Source: Balanoglossus misakiensis
Lineage: Eukaryota; Hemichordata
Assembly: GCA_040954595.2 (NCBI GenBank)
Contig: CM082583.2
Coordinates: forward strand, 12,338,001-12,402,000
Length of the DNA: 64,000 nucleotides
Direction of reading: 5' to 3'
How positions within the stretch are numbered: position 1 is the first letter of the stretch; every line of letters begins with the position of its first letter. Shown here one piece after another: positions 41,401-50,030 of this stretch. The notes below the pieces were generated by a model. That model ran no database searches. It had not been told where the DNA came from and worked only from the letters and a program-made list of their open reading frames with translations. Made by a program: the position numbers and the translations under genes.

Positions 41401-44400
41401 AGAGATAATAACAACTTAATGTCATGCTGTGATATCGGTTATTATCTGTGTTAGTCAGGATGTCTCTATTACCAGAATGGAAATTACCAAACCACCTATG
41501 GGCGCAGAGCGTTGCACTCACAATTAAAACTAACTCACCTCGGTCAACTATTACCATGGCAACTAAAAACAAGCATTCGTCAAATTAGGGGGGAAAACAG
41601 CACTCATTTAGGACTTTATACTTGGATGTCCGACCTTGATGGGAGATGCTATCTGTCACGCTCAGAACAGTTATCTTGTCATCAGACTAATTAGGGTGCT
41701 TCAGCTTTGACAGCGAGACAAAGTAAAAGGGAAATTGATCAAAAAGAGTTGACGAGTTCTTGATAGGCTGCAGGATAGGCAGTCAACCATTTAAAAAACC
41801 CAGCACTGCAGCCTCAAGAGATTAATTTACTCTAAAAACTTTGTATTTATTTTCATAAATCACTACAGAACAGTCCACACTGCACAATGAATCTCCCTCA
41901 GATCTGCACTTACTAAAATACACCGTGCAATATTGCCGGCAGACATTGCATTGTTGTTGATCATATTATAGATTGCAAGGAAACATTCTTTTCCACCATG
42001 GATGGATGGATCATGCTGTTGAAATTTCAGATGTACATACGATGACCCCAGAAAAAAATCTTTCACACATCCAAAAACATTCTTCGATGAGAACAAGTCT
42101 TGATTTGCAGAATTTTCTTGCCACACATTCTATGCACCAGTTGGCCCATAATGCACCAGTTGGCCCATTAACTGCATGTGCACAGAACTGAAATCACGAG
42201 TGTTACGTACTGTCAGAAGCATCCATGTGCGACTTTGCCCTGTCGTCTGCCCATCAACTGTAAATATGCACGCAAGTCACCCAGTTTTCCAACTGAAAAC
42301 CGCAAAATCTAATTGCCTGTGAAATATTTGACAACTGCACGGCTAAAATTGTCCATTAAAGTGAACAAGTAACCTTGCTGTCCCCCGTAAATGCAATCAT
42401 CATCTCACTTACTCACTCATGGCTGAAGATACAAGCTTATAACAGTATTCTGTTTAATGTTCCTATTTGCATGTCACATCCTGACATTAAAAGGGAGGCA
42501 ATTTTTACAGCCTCGTCTGGTGTGTGTTCTGTGCCGTCTTGTCTACTCAGCAAATCTGCATTCTCTTATGAAACAAGATTTGAGAATGTTCGTTCAGTGT
42601 TTTGATATCATGATAACCAAATGTAATCCTACCATTTGTTTTATTTCAGCGTTGGAGTAAATAATATTTATAAATATATAAATAAATTTTCAGTTTTTTT
42701 TAAATTTTCAGTTCCGTAAAAGGTATTGTCTCACGAGAAAGTGAAAAAAGGCTGAATTCCCACTCCTAGCTACGACCGGAAGCTGACAATATGTGCACAC
42801 AACTACATGTATTTAACTGTGCTCTCACTTTCCGTCTTGTATAGCAGTCGCATCATTTTTCAACAAAAGGCATACAGAAAGAAAAATATTTTTGTCACCT
42901 TGACTTCGTGAGCACATGAAAGGCCATTTACACACTCTATGTTGTAAGGGAGTATAATGTGTTACATTGAATATCTGGGGCCTTGAACAAAAGCAGTTCT
43001 TCCCGGGAACTGGCCTTCCGAGCAACACTCTGTGTGGGTAACTCGCGGCCTTTTCTGTAACTATATAAATCCCATGTTTCTATCATATACACAGGAAGCG
43101 TAATAATACCTCTACTGGAACTTTTTTGTTTGCCTGCAGAAAGCATCTCTCCATTCCACGAGTGAGAGAAAATCAATACGCCCTATATTGCAGTACTTCA
43201 GTCACTTAAACACATATTAAAATCCTGTCAACTGAGCAGATATCATCTTGAAGAGTTGATTTTCTTCTTCTTCAGCGCGTTGATTTGAAAAGAGCAGGGG
43301 TCAAAAGTTGACGGATGCATGATGAGATATCTCAATACAACCACATTAATACTGAGTTACAGATCACATATCAATGTTAAAAGACAAATGAAATTTCTGC
43401 TGAAAAAAATTGCACACAAATGTGAGCCTGGAACAATTTATAATTTGGAGCCTTTGGCTATTTTTTTAAATGCTGAATTTCTACATCCGAATTTACTTCC
43501 CCCAGGGGTACTGACTTGCGAGGATTAATATCGCAACAAGCCAGTGGCTCATTGCAATATTGTCTGAGGTGCAGAGAAATTACTCCCACTTTCATGAAAA
43601 CTTAATGTGTGCAGGAAACCGATGAAACATTCATTTTGTAGTTGGTCATAAAACATGCCCTTTTTCGGCAAAATTGTGCCACAGTATTATCTAGATCAAG
43701 GTAATGAAAATAACCTGTGGATGAATTTACACTTCACAGACTTGCGACTGAAATCACGGAATTTAAGAAAATTTACTCATACAGCTTCTGGGTGATATGG
43801 TTGCTTGTTCACACAACTCTTCACCCCAGCTCATCAATGCTGACTGCTATTTTTTCCAGTCTATTTAATTTCCGCCACTGCCATCTATATAAAAAAAAAT
43901 CCATGCAGACACTACTCGTACAAATACCCACAGTGTTTAGTAGACAGGTGGTCAGGTCAACTCGAGAAGAGTTTTCTTAAAACGGTATCAATCTGTTCCA
44001 CCTTCCCCAATCACTACACACTCTATTGATACAGCAAACATTTCATTTGTACGTGCACAAACAGTTATTTTCACACCTCCACAAAAATCTGATGGATGCG
44101 AGTGCTATGGAATAAAATCCTGTCTCAGTAATGGTGAGCATTACTAATTATGACATCCAGGTGGCCAGCAGATCCGCCTAAGCTGTCATCTTCACATGAA
44201 AAATTTGTTCCATCAGCTTTCATAGCTCGAGGAAAGGCATATCTTTTTTCTACGTCAGTACTAAAGTACTAAAGCCACGCGACACAAAAAAGCAAACATG
44301 AGCTATTTACCTATTTTTTTTTCAATTTCATTTGAAGGCCTATTTCCATTACCTCTCAGACTCCGCCATACAATTTTATTACTCTTTTTATTGAGTCTTT

Positions 44401-46725
44401 TTACGTGGATGTATTTCATATTATATCCCATGATACCTTTGTCCTTCAATTTGGCTTTCGGTGGACAATAAAAGTAACCGACCATTTTATTTTATGACGT
44501 TTGCATGATTGTCTGTGTAATCAATTTCTAATCAGATGGTACAACATACTGGTATATATATATATTTATGGTGAAGGTTTATGATTGCAAAGAACTGCAC
44601 GATTGTATGATGTAGTTTTCAATTGTATACTTTCTGATGTGCATGTTCAATGATCAACACATGTATGAAAGTGATGGATGCACAATATTGTCTCCACCCC
44701 GGGCGGCCTTAAAAGTTTCTTGCAAGAGGAAATGAGGGCACAGCATACGACAATTTGACAATGGTCGAGATATTAGTATCATCAAAATGCAGTAAATGCA
44801 ACGAAAGTGGGCGGTCATTCAACAGTTGACCTGAAGGTGATTCCAGGGCGGTATACCACCAAGGGTGCGGTAACGAGCAGATTCTACTGTGAGCTGATAA
44901 AGAATGAACTGAAATGAAAGGTCAGTGCCAGGGTCGATTCCTGGTCGTCAGTGAGTTCAGGGAAAGGTGCAGTGCTGGTGTTAGTGTTTAACGCACCGAC
45001 AGAAAATGGAATCTCGGTCGATGTGCGACCAAAAAGCTCGGCGGCATCTGAACGCCGAGAGTCAGAAAGAGATCGCACGTTCCTGGGCAGCTTAATCTTC
45101 AAGGACTTTTGGACAAATGGTTGCCTTGTCAAAAATCAATAACTGAATTGTGCTCGCTCACCAAACTATCAATATCTTAGGGTATTGCGAATTTACAATT
45201 CATGGTAGTGCATGACAGCCAGCTTTCCCGCTCTCTACATACCTGCCCAGACTTCGCAAAGCAACTTCCTTTTGCGTCATGTAACCTGCTTGCACGATTA
45301 AACGCACCTGACGAACATTAAATAAACTGTTTCTGAAACATTATCCAGGTAGTATATATCATATTCATTCTGCTACCGATCTCCAAGAGAAAAGAAAACC
45401 CATGTAACCAAGTGCGTAGCAATGTTGTCTTAACAAAGCAATGAGTGCTTGCTCAAACACCACCTTGTATTATGAGTTCCAGATATCAGCTTACCACCGC
45501 AGTGGGTGTTGACATGATTGATAGAATCCGAGTGATTTCAAAAACAACTTCTCCACACAGCGGAAAACACCCCCAGGGCTTGGCCGAGCTATTACCCACT
45601 AGGACTTGCGTAACCCAATGCTTTGCCTTTCAAATGCATCCATTCTAGCAAGTCACGTAAATTCACCTCCTTCAAGAGTACCCCTTTCAATTTTATTTTC
45701 ACAATTCACACAATCAGCACTTATAAGTACGCCCCTTGTAAACACTTATTCACCAAACCATGTTAATTAATACACACCATAATACCTGTTTAAACCAGAC
45801 AGCAATTTTGCACCAAGGGAACTGTTCAGTTTGCAGAGTGTTCGGTTTATAGAGGTATTTCTCATGCTGTTCCTTACTCAGAAAGGTATTCTATCCTAGA
45901 CAGTTTTCAGCTAACAATAAGGTCTGGTTCGAACAAATATTTGACCATTCATGATGAGCTTGAGTAATTAAACAAAAATCTTACCGCATTGCTGCCTCTC
46001 TGTTGATCGACTCCGACCGCTGAGCTCGGCCTCTTGCACTTGCACCTGCACCACCACCCGTTGTCCTGTGCGTACGCGGTGAACACAAGCATGGGCATGA
46101 AGGCCAGTGTCAGCCAGGCTTCCCAGACTTCAATCACCCCAGGGGACACCCATATAAGTGCCACCAACATCCACACATAGGCCCACATGGACCACGCAGC
46201 AGTCAACAGAAAAACGCCAAACTCACGAATCCTTTTGACTTCCGGTGACGGGACGCTCATGATACATATTGCAGTGATGACGAGTAAGTTGAAGGCGGCA
46301 CTGCCAATAATGGTAAACGTGCCGAGAGCGTCTTCTTCTACAGTGCTGTTGAGTCGTTGCAACGACTCGACAACCGAGATCAGGATCTCGGGCGCGCTGC
46401 TCCCAAGAGCCATCAGAGTCAAGTTGGCCACCGTTTCGTTCCACACCAAGATTTCACGTTCCACACGCTGTTTATTCTCCTCGTCCCAGCGCACCACAGT
46501 CTTCTTTTTGCTGGTTATAACTTCGATACTGCACATGAAAATATCGCTGATGATCGCCACGCCAACAAACAGGTAGATCATGGCCACAAAGTAAAGCAGG
46601 CCTCGTAGCCATATTGCCCACAAATTCTCTGCAGGTAGCAGAAGTGGGCTGTCGCAGTATTGCTCATTTTCACCTAAAATCTCTATCACGTAACCACGTG
46701 AATAATTGCTGTATACCCAACGCAT
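5356..46725 (-). CDS. Na+/Ca2+ exchanger, SLC8/CALX family (complete, 15 coding exons)
   Basis: Plasma-membrane antiporter of the NCX family, which trades about three Na+ for one Ca2+. Joining exons 46725-45985, 29626-29526, 18984-18823, 13391-13361, 10283-10146, 9943-9781, 9560-9437, 9260-9131, 8986-8896, 8442-8364, 7947-7825, 7642-7567, 6359-6206, 5990-5815 and 5475-5356 keeps one frame and gives 802 residues. Alpha-1 repeat: [19 protein letters not shown], about 96-150. Alpha-2: [14 protein letters not shown] to [15 protein letters not shown], about 670-720. Calx-beta 1, about 335-445, ends in DDD (443-445), part of the known Ca2+ site. Calx-beta 2, about 446-560, lacks the usual acidic cluster. 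The protein is shorter than vertebrate NCX (about 970), mainly in the cytosolic loop. An in-frame TGA 18 bases before the ATG, in the same exon, fixes the start. No hydrophobic signal peptide precedes TM1 (about 42-60), unlike mammalian NCX1. An animal SLC8-type exchanger is certain; the paralogue is not assignable. Confidence 0.93.
5815..5990 (-). CDS. NCX exon 14: end of alpha-2 and following helices
   Basis: It opens [14 protein letters not shown], completing the GSNxVNVFLG alpha-2 motif, followed by a predicted helix ending VLLVIRRK. The donor AAG|GTGAGT is in phase 0. Confidence 0.96.
6206..6359 (-). CDS. NCX exon 13: alpha-2 repeat
   Basis: It encodes LSHLLGC, then the alpha-2 signature [31 protein letters not shown]. 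The acceptor is TTGTTTCCAG; the donor ACAG|GTCAGA. The glycine codon is split into exon 14. Confidence 0.96.
7567..7642 (-). CDS. NCX exon 12: membrane helix before alpha-2
   Basis: Its 25 codons ([20 protein letters not shown] and the last residues) match the W-x-x-F-x-x-S-x-x-M-I-x-x-L-T-A helix of NCX. The acceptor is CTTCTTCAG; the donor CAG|GTATG is in phase 0 with exon 13. Confidence 0.93.
7825..7947 (-). CDS. NCX exon 11: start of C-terminal membrane half
   Basis: It encodes [14 protein letters not shown], then [20 protein letters not shown], the first helix of the second membrane half, closely like NCX1. The donor is AAA|GTAAGT. Confidence 0.95.
8364..8442 (-). CDS. NCX exon 10: acidic linker to membrane core
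   Basis: The acceptor CTTTTTTCAG and donor GAAA|GTAAGT flank 25 codons including [16 protein letters not shown]. The ETWGDQF..AMTV junction with exon 11 matches the NSWREQF.EAITV segment of NCX1 just before the second membrane half. Confidence 0.9.
8896..8986 (-). CDS. NCX exon 9: Calx-beta 2, last strands
   Basis: The acceptor TTTTCTTGTAG precedes 8986. It encodes [17 protein letters not shown], the typical F-x-V-x-L-x-N-P-x-x-G-A-x-I-G of Calx-beta, then CVANIGG where a DDD would usually follow. The donor GAG|GTGAGT leaves a G that joins AC of exon 10 as Asp. Confidence 0.92.
9131..9260 (-). CDS. NCX exon 8: Calx-beta 2, middle
   Basis: It encodes [19 protein letters not shown], then [19 protein letters not shown], the Calx-beta turn and following strands. 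The segment after ITV is VNKNC, where vertebrate NCX has an acidic Ca2+-binding DDEE stretch. The donor is CAAG|GTATTT. Confidence 0.9.
9437..9560 (-). CDS. NCX exon 7: Calx-beta 2, first strands
   Basis: The acceptor CTCTTCAG and donor ACTAT|GTGAGT are good. It encodes [11 protein letters not shown] and [12 protein letters not shown], matching the start of the second Calx-beta domain (F-x-F-x-E-P). The isoleucine codon is split into exon 8. Confidence 0.9.
9781..9943 (-). CDS. NCX exon 6: Calx-beta 1, second half with DDD
   Basis: It carries [19 protein letters not shown] and ends RVTIIDDD, the triple aspartate at the C-terminal end of Calx-beta 1 known to bind Ca2+ in NCX. The acceptor is TTGCTCCACAG; the donor GATG|GTAAG splits a valine codon completed by exon 7. 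Confidence 0.93.
10146..10283 (-). CDS. NCX exon 5: Calx-beta 1, first half
   Basis: The acceptor TTTCACAG precedes 10283; the donor CTG|GTAAG follows 10146. Its 46 codons include [20 protein letters not shown], the hallmark V-V-x-Y-x-T-x-D-G-x-A turn of Calx-beta. The aspartate of the DGSA turn corresponds to a Ca2+ ligand in NCX1. Confidence 0.92.
10284..13360 (-). other. NCX intron 4 (3.1 kb)
   Basis: No exon is supported. It contains copy 1 of the 323-bp fold-back element at 11295-11617. Confidence 0.6.
11295..11617 (+). mobile_element. 323-bp fold-back element, copy 1
   Basis: It starts TTAAGCAATAAAAC and ends near AATATGTCATA. The first part (11299-11440) is a near-perfect 142-base palindrome whose arms begin AGCAATAAAACACCCCCAGC and end in its complement. 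A second inverted repeat (about 11441-11462 and 11590-11610) brackets the rest. It is about 98% identical to the copy at 52699-53021, with equal length and opposite orientation. Apparent open frames are by-products. It looks like a non-autonomous fold-back transposon; no transposase or clear target duplication is seen. Confidence 0.8.
13361..13391 (-). CDS. NCX exon 4: 31-nt microexon
   Basis: The acceptor TATCTTGCAG and donor GTG|GTAAGTC flank one base plus ten codons ([10 protein letters not shown]). Its phases fit exon 3 (second donor) and exon 5. The encoded SK follows the ND motif as in other NCX proteins, and the exon opens the first Calx-beta strand. Phase fit and both splice sites support it; its small size leaves some doubt. 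Confidence 0.65.
13392..18822 (-). other. NCX intron 3 (5.4 kb)
   Basis: No exon is supported. AT-rich, with a G tract at 17941-17952, a GAGT/GAAT tetranucleotide array and one TGACGTCA palindrome at 18118-18125. Confidence 0.55.
18654..18729 (+). repeat. (GTGA)n-(ATGA)n compound tetranucleotide array
   Basis: About eight GAGT-type units are followed by about ten GAAT-type units. It lies in NCX intron 3, about 95 bases from exon 3. Confidence 0.9.
18823..18984 (-). CDS. NCX exon 3: loop segment before Calx-beta 1
   Basis: The acceptor CTGTCACAG precedes 18984. It encodes [15 protein letters not shown], matching the YRIQATRLMTG region of NCX proteins, then a Pro/Ala-rich stretch ending ANDGT. 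Two overlapping donors exist (GATG|GTACGT and GGTAC|GTACGT). Only the second, ending at 18823, keeps frame with exon 4 and recreates the conserved N-D-x-x-S-K junction of NCX. Confidence 0.8.
27923..27962. promoter_or_regulatory. Paired CRE-like motifs
   Basis: Two identical 13-mers TGACGTCAGGTGT start at 27925 and 27949. Each contains the perfect CREB/ATF palindrome TGACGTCA. They lie in NCX intron 2. Function is inferred only from motif match and duplication. Confidence 0.35.
29099..29153 (+). repeat. (TC)n-rich low-complexity tract
   Basis: Imperfect CT/TCTC repeats in NCX intron 2. Confidence 0.8.
29526..29626 (-). CDS. NCX exon 2: proximal cytosolic loop
   Basis: The acceptor CCTTCACAG precedes 29626 and the donor AAG|GTGAGT is at 29525. 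Its 33 codons plus a split Arg (AG|A) include ASVFHG and LEAEKHYTR, joining exon 3 in phase. The segment corresponds to the loop before Calx-beta 1. Confidence 0.8.
32035..32108 (+). repeat. (TGTTG)n pentanucleotide array
   Basis: Imperfect TGTTG/TTGTG units in NCX intron 1. They give a Thr/Gln/Asn-rich artificial frame on the minus strand. Confidence 0.85.
33901..33931 (+). repeat. (CT)n microsatellite
   Basis: Nearly pure CT run in NCX intron 1. Confidence 0.8.
34975..34988. promoter_or_regulatory. RFX X-box-like palindrome
   Basis: GTCGCCATGGCAAC fits the GTNRCC-N(0-3)-RGYAAC consensus for RFX factors. It lies in NCX intron 1. Motif match only. Confidence 0.3.
39280..39292. promoter_or_regulatory. 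RFX X-box-like palindrome
   Basis: GTTGCCAAGCAAC fits the X-box consensus with a one-base spacer. NCX intron 1. Motif match only. Confidence 0.3.
42132..42170 (+). repeat. 19-bp tandem duplication
   Basis: ATGCACCAGTTGGCCCAT plus one base occurs twice head to tail without a spacer; the copies differ only in the last base. Confidence 0.85.
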
Positions 46726-46747
46726 GGCTGCTGAATTTCTTCAAACT
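45985..46747 (-). CDS. NCX exon 1: start codon, TM1-TM5, alpha-1 repeat
   Basis: The acceptor TCTTGTCTTGCAG sits just above 46747, then 22 bases of 5' UTR with an in-frame TGA, then ATG 46725. Residues 1-247 include the short extracellular N-terminus, TM1, the [19 protein letters not shown] alpha-1 motif, SPGVIEVWE and the start of the cytosolic loop ([10 protein letters not shown]). The donor is GCG|GTAAG, phase 0. Confidence 0.93.
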
Positions 46748-48426
46748 CTGCAAGACAAGAACACAGAAACAGATCCATGAGCATGTTTGCTTAACAAAAA
46801 TAACAGATCATAACATTCAACTGCCAAAAATCATTAATTTCACTTAAAAAAACACAGCTGTATTTCCACATAATCCACAGCTTTCTTTTAATCCTCTATG
46901 ACTGATCAATCTTCCATTTAGTCAGTTTAGATTGTAAATTAATCTTAACATGGTTACGTTTGAATATCATTTCCAAAGCAATTCCTAATCAATTTTCATT
47001 TCTGATCTTTTACGCTTCCATGGTATTTGCAGAGTGCGACCAAACATATACAATAATATATCTTATCACAACAGTCCACTGCATTAATTTTTATTCTGTA
47101 ATAAACACAGAAATTATGCACGCATATCAATCATTATTTGCATATATATGGAACAAGTTTTCAATGGTGAAAAATAACGTTATCAAGCTTTACTGTATGA
47201 AACCATGTCAAAGACGTATACACATCTTGAAAGCGAACATCGACCTGATGTACGGTAAGGTAGAAAAATGCAAATCGGTGTGAGTTATTTGATTTATTTC
47301 TCACTCGCGATCCAATTACTGGCATTGAATTTTCACTGATTAGATGTGTTTATTTCTGCGACAATATCCGATGATTGCATTGAGCGAAGGTCTACTACAA
47401 ATGGCAATTAAAGTCATCGAATAATGCCAAGGTATCAATCGTATCAATAACGCCCAATTTTCGACAATGTTTCTCAGTGATTAGATGCCATCTTTCATCC
47501 TTATCATTACAATCGCTTGTTCGACTTCGCCGTTGTAACGTAGATGTTTCCGTCGTGCAATGCGGACCCTTTCGACAATGCCGAACAGGGTTTCAAATAA
47601 TTTCCATAATGGAAGAAACATCATCATACATCACAAACAAGGGAACCGGCACCTGTCAGCAAAAACAGCCAATCACAGCACAGCCTGCAACAATATCAGC
47701 CAATTTGTAAAAAAGCGTTTGTTATTTTATCATTGCATCGATCAGTTTTTGCTTGCACACATTCAGCGATGCAAACAAACAAAAAACACCAATGAATTCG
47801 GTCAACTTTTTTCAATTATTTCATAACCCTCAACATCATTAGCTCTGCAGCCAAGGCTTTTCATTAAATTTACATTGTTCGGCAAGATTCAGTATCTTAT
47901 ATGGCTTTCCCTCCACAAATGCCCTTGCGTTCCTATATTGAAATTTTCTACTGAACACTATCAACAGCAGGCAATCTGTTGGATTGTGACTGTGAGCTTC
48001 AGATAGATGAACCTGCACAAAGTACAAAGTCCACAATAAATGCAGCCTACTTGAAGATGTGTGCAAAAGAGTCACTGGCTATCACCTTCAATTCTGACAA
48101 CTTTCTAACTTCGGTCATCCTCTTTAAACTTTAAAACCGACTCTTGGCAAAAATCAATCAGCTTTAATAATGGACCAGTTCCTTCAGACCAATTCATTGC
48201 CATGCAGGCCCTTACTGAGGAATGTTTTAAAGAGAATGGGGCATTTCACCTGAAACTCAGCTTAATCATGAAAAATAAACTGTGATATTGATACGAAACT
48301 TGTATATGAAGATTATTGATCAATAATTATGAATAATCATTAATGGCGGACTTTGTACACCCACGTCACAATAGAAAAACAGCAGGAAAATGTCCATATA
48401 TTGGCAACTGATTAGCTAGAGGCTGA

Positions 48427-48496
48427 CAGTGTAGCAAAGTGTGGCAGATCCCATGATGTATTGCAACACAATCTGCTACATTTGCTACACTGCCAG
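48427..48496. repeat. Imperfect inverted repeat (about 70 bp)
   Basis: Left arm CAGTGTAGCAAAGTGTGGCAGAT (48427-48449) pairs with a right arm at about 48471-48496, separated by about 21 bases. Three or four mismatches. Possibly a decayed small fold-back element. Confidence 0.6.
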
Positions 48497-48595
48497 CTAT
48501 TTACTTGTTTAGCTGTTTCTCAAGTTAAATTGCACCAGTAATAATATATGTACTCCCCCCGGGTTTAGCTCTGTTTAAACTGCTTTTTCTGCTTT

Positions 48596-48687
48596 TTAAC
48601 CCTTTCACCCCCAGTTCCCTATATAGAGGTCCAACCTTCCCATATAAAACAATGGGTTCGGACTAAACCATAGTGGTGAAAGGGTTA
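48596..48687. repeat. Small hairpin element with TTAACCCTTTCACC termini
   Basis: TTAACCCTTTCACC at the left end is complemented by GGTGAAAGGGTTAA at the right, about 90 bases overall. This is the shape of a miniature inverted-repeat element. Confidence 0.6.
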
Positions 48688-49920
48688 AAGAAGACATGGA
48701 TAACATCCAAAAAGGTCGTTCAAGCACACTAATCCTCGGATAAAAAGATCACGTGTCTGAGCTATTGACAAGGTTACCGCAAAAACCACAAACATATATT
48801 TGTGTGAACGGCTGTTTCTCAATGATCCATCATTTGTATTCATTGGATCACACTTAAGTGACACAGAAATCTCAATTTCTCATTTAGACATTAATATTTC
48901 AATATCAACGCAAACTGTAAAAACTAAAGAAAACCGGCGTCAAAGTTAAAAGTAATATAGCAGCTACTTCAAAAGCGTAAGTAATATTTAATTCACACAA
49001 AAAAAACTGTGGAATTTTTCCTTTGACAATACACTTTGACAGGGTTTTTTTTTTTTTTTTGCATTCAATACCCCAGCAGGAATGCAATACAGCATTGGGA
49101 GAAATGTTCCTGGTCATTCACACAAGGACCATTAGGGGAAGTTTTACCTGGTCACGGTGTGAACTAGAAACCACTTCGAGTATTTATGCTTGATTGTGTT
49201 TCGAATTAGAAATCCTGGCAAGCGTAGACGCCAAAAGAATTAGTGCGGTGTGGGAATTTGTATTCGTGACACCGGTCGGGTATTAAACTGCAATCTGAGG
49301 ATGTGAGTGGAATTCGTGTTGTCGACCAAGCGAAGGTGATTTTTGTCAAATTTGTGTACATGGAATGCTGCGCTTGTGAAATTGTTTTACTTCAAAAGGT
49401 TATAATATATGGATATTTAATATTCAATTTTAAACATTAGCTCCGCTAACTAATTATTGTGGTTAATGAGACAGAGTTGGGGGAAATAAAGAATATTTAA
49501 AAATTTTGAGGAGAAAGCTGGGCGGGGCTCCAGACTTCAGGAGATCACGGAGACCGTTATATTAAAAAGAAGGGGGCGTTTCGGACCGAACGGAGCAAAT
49601 CCAATGAAAGTGTGTACGCCAGTACCCGTTACTTTCCGCTGAATCCCCGTGCTTTACCCGGTGTGCGATGCCTGTCTAAACTGGCGACGTGAGGATATTT
49701 CGATTAATAAAAGCGGTTGTTTTGTGTATTAATAACACCGTTATCTAGACAGATGCAGATTGACACGCTCGAACAGCGCTCCGCTATCGATACACTCACA
49801 CTACCAGTACACCTGTGCCACGGGCAACGGTTTACGGAGTCAACGTGAATGAAACCATGTACTGCCCGGAGAAAGCGATCGAGAAACACGGTCTCTGCTA
49901 CATAATAAACAAACACGTAC

Positions 49921-50030
49921 CTGTTCGAAGACGCAGACAGACGGGAATAATGTGCCCTTTCAAAGAATCGGAAATGTTGTTCTCAAAGATGTTTTCGCAC
50001 TAAATCGTATTTGCGGAGTTGCCATCTTTA
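49921..50030 (-). promoter_or_regulatory. Candidate non-coding first exon with YY1-like AAGATGGC
   Basis: Minus strand: AAGATGGCAACTCC, a YY1-like initiator context, is followed about 100 bases later by a very strong donor CGAACAG|GTACGT (exon end 49921). The ATG in AAGATGGC opens a short frame that stops before the donor, so the exon would be untranslated. It could splice to exchanger exon 1 at 46747. The start coordinate is approximate. Confidence 0.25.

Larger units (their letters stand above)
29627..45984 (-). other. NCX intron 1 (16.4 kb)
   Basis: No coding exon is supported here, and phases match directly across the intron (0 to 0). It contains a TGTTG microsatellite, (CT)n, a 19-bp tandem duplication and two perfect RFX-type X-box palindromes. 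A 124-codon open frame at 39894-40265 (minus) has balanced composition but no splice context or recognised domain. Large introns near the start of a gene often carry enhancers; that is inference only. Confidence 0.6.

Noticed and set aside
44930-44955. tRNA B-box-like GGTCGATTCC, possible SINE
   Set aside because: One base off consensus, no A box at the right distance, no tRNA fold and no A-rich tail found.
46187-46576. Open frames on the plus strand over exchanger exon 1
   Set aside because: Antisense shadows of the strongly conserved exchanger coding sequence.
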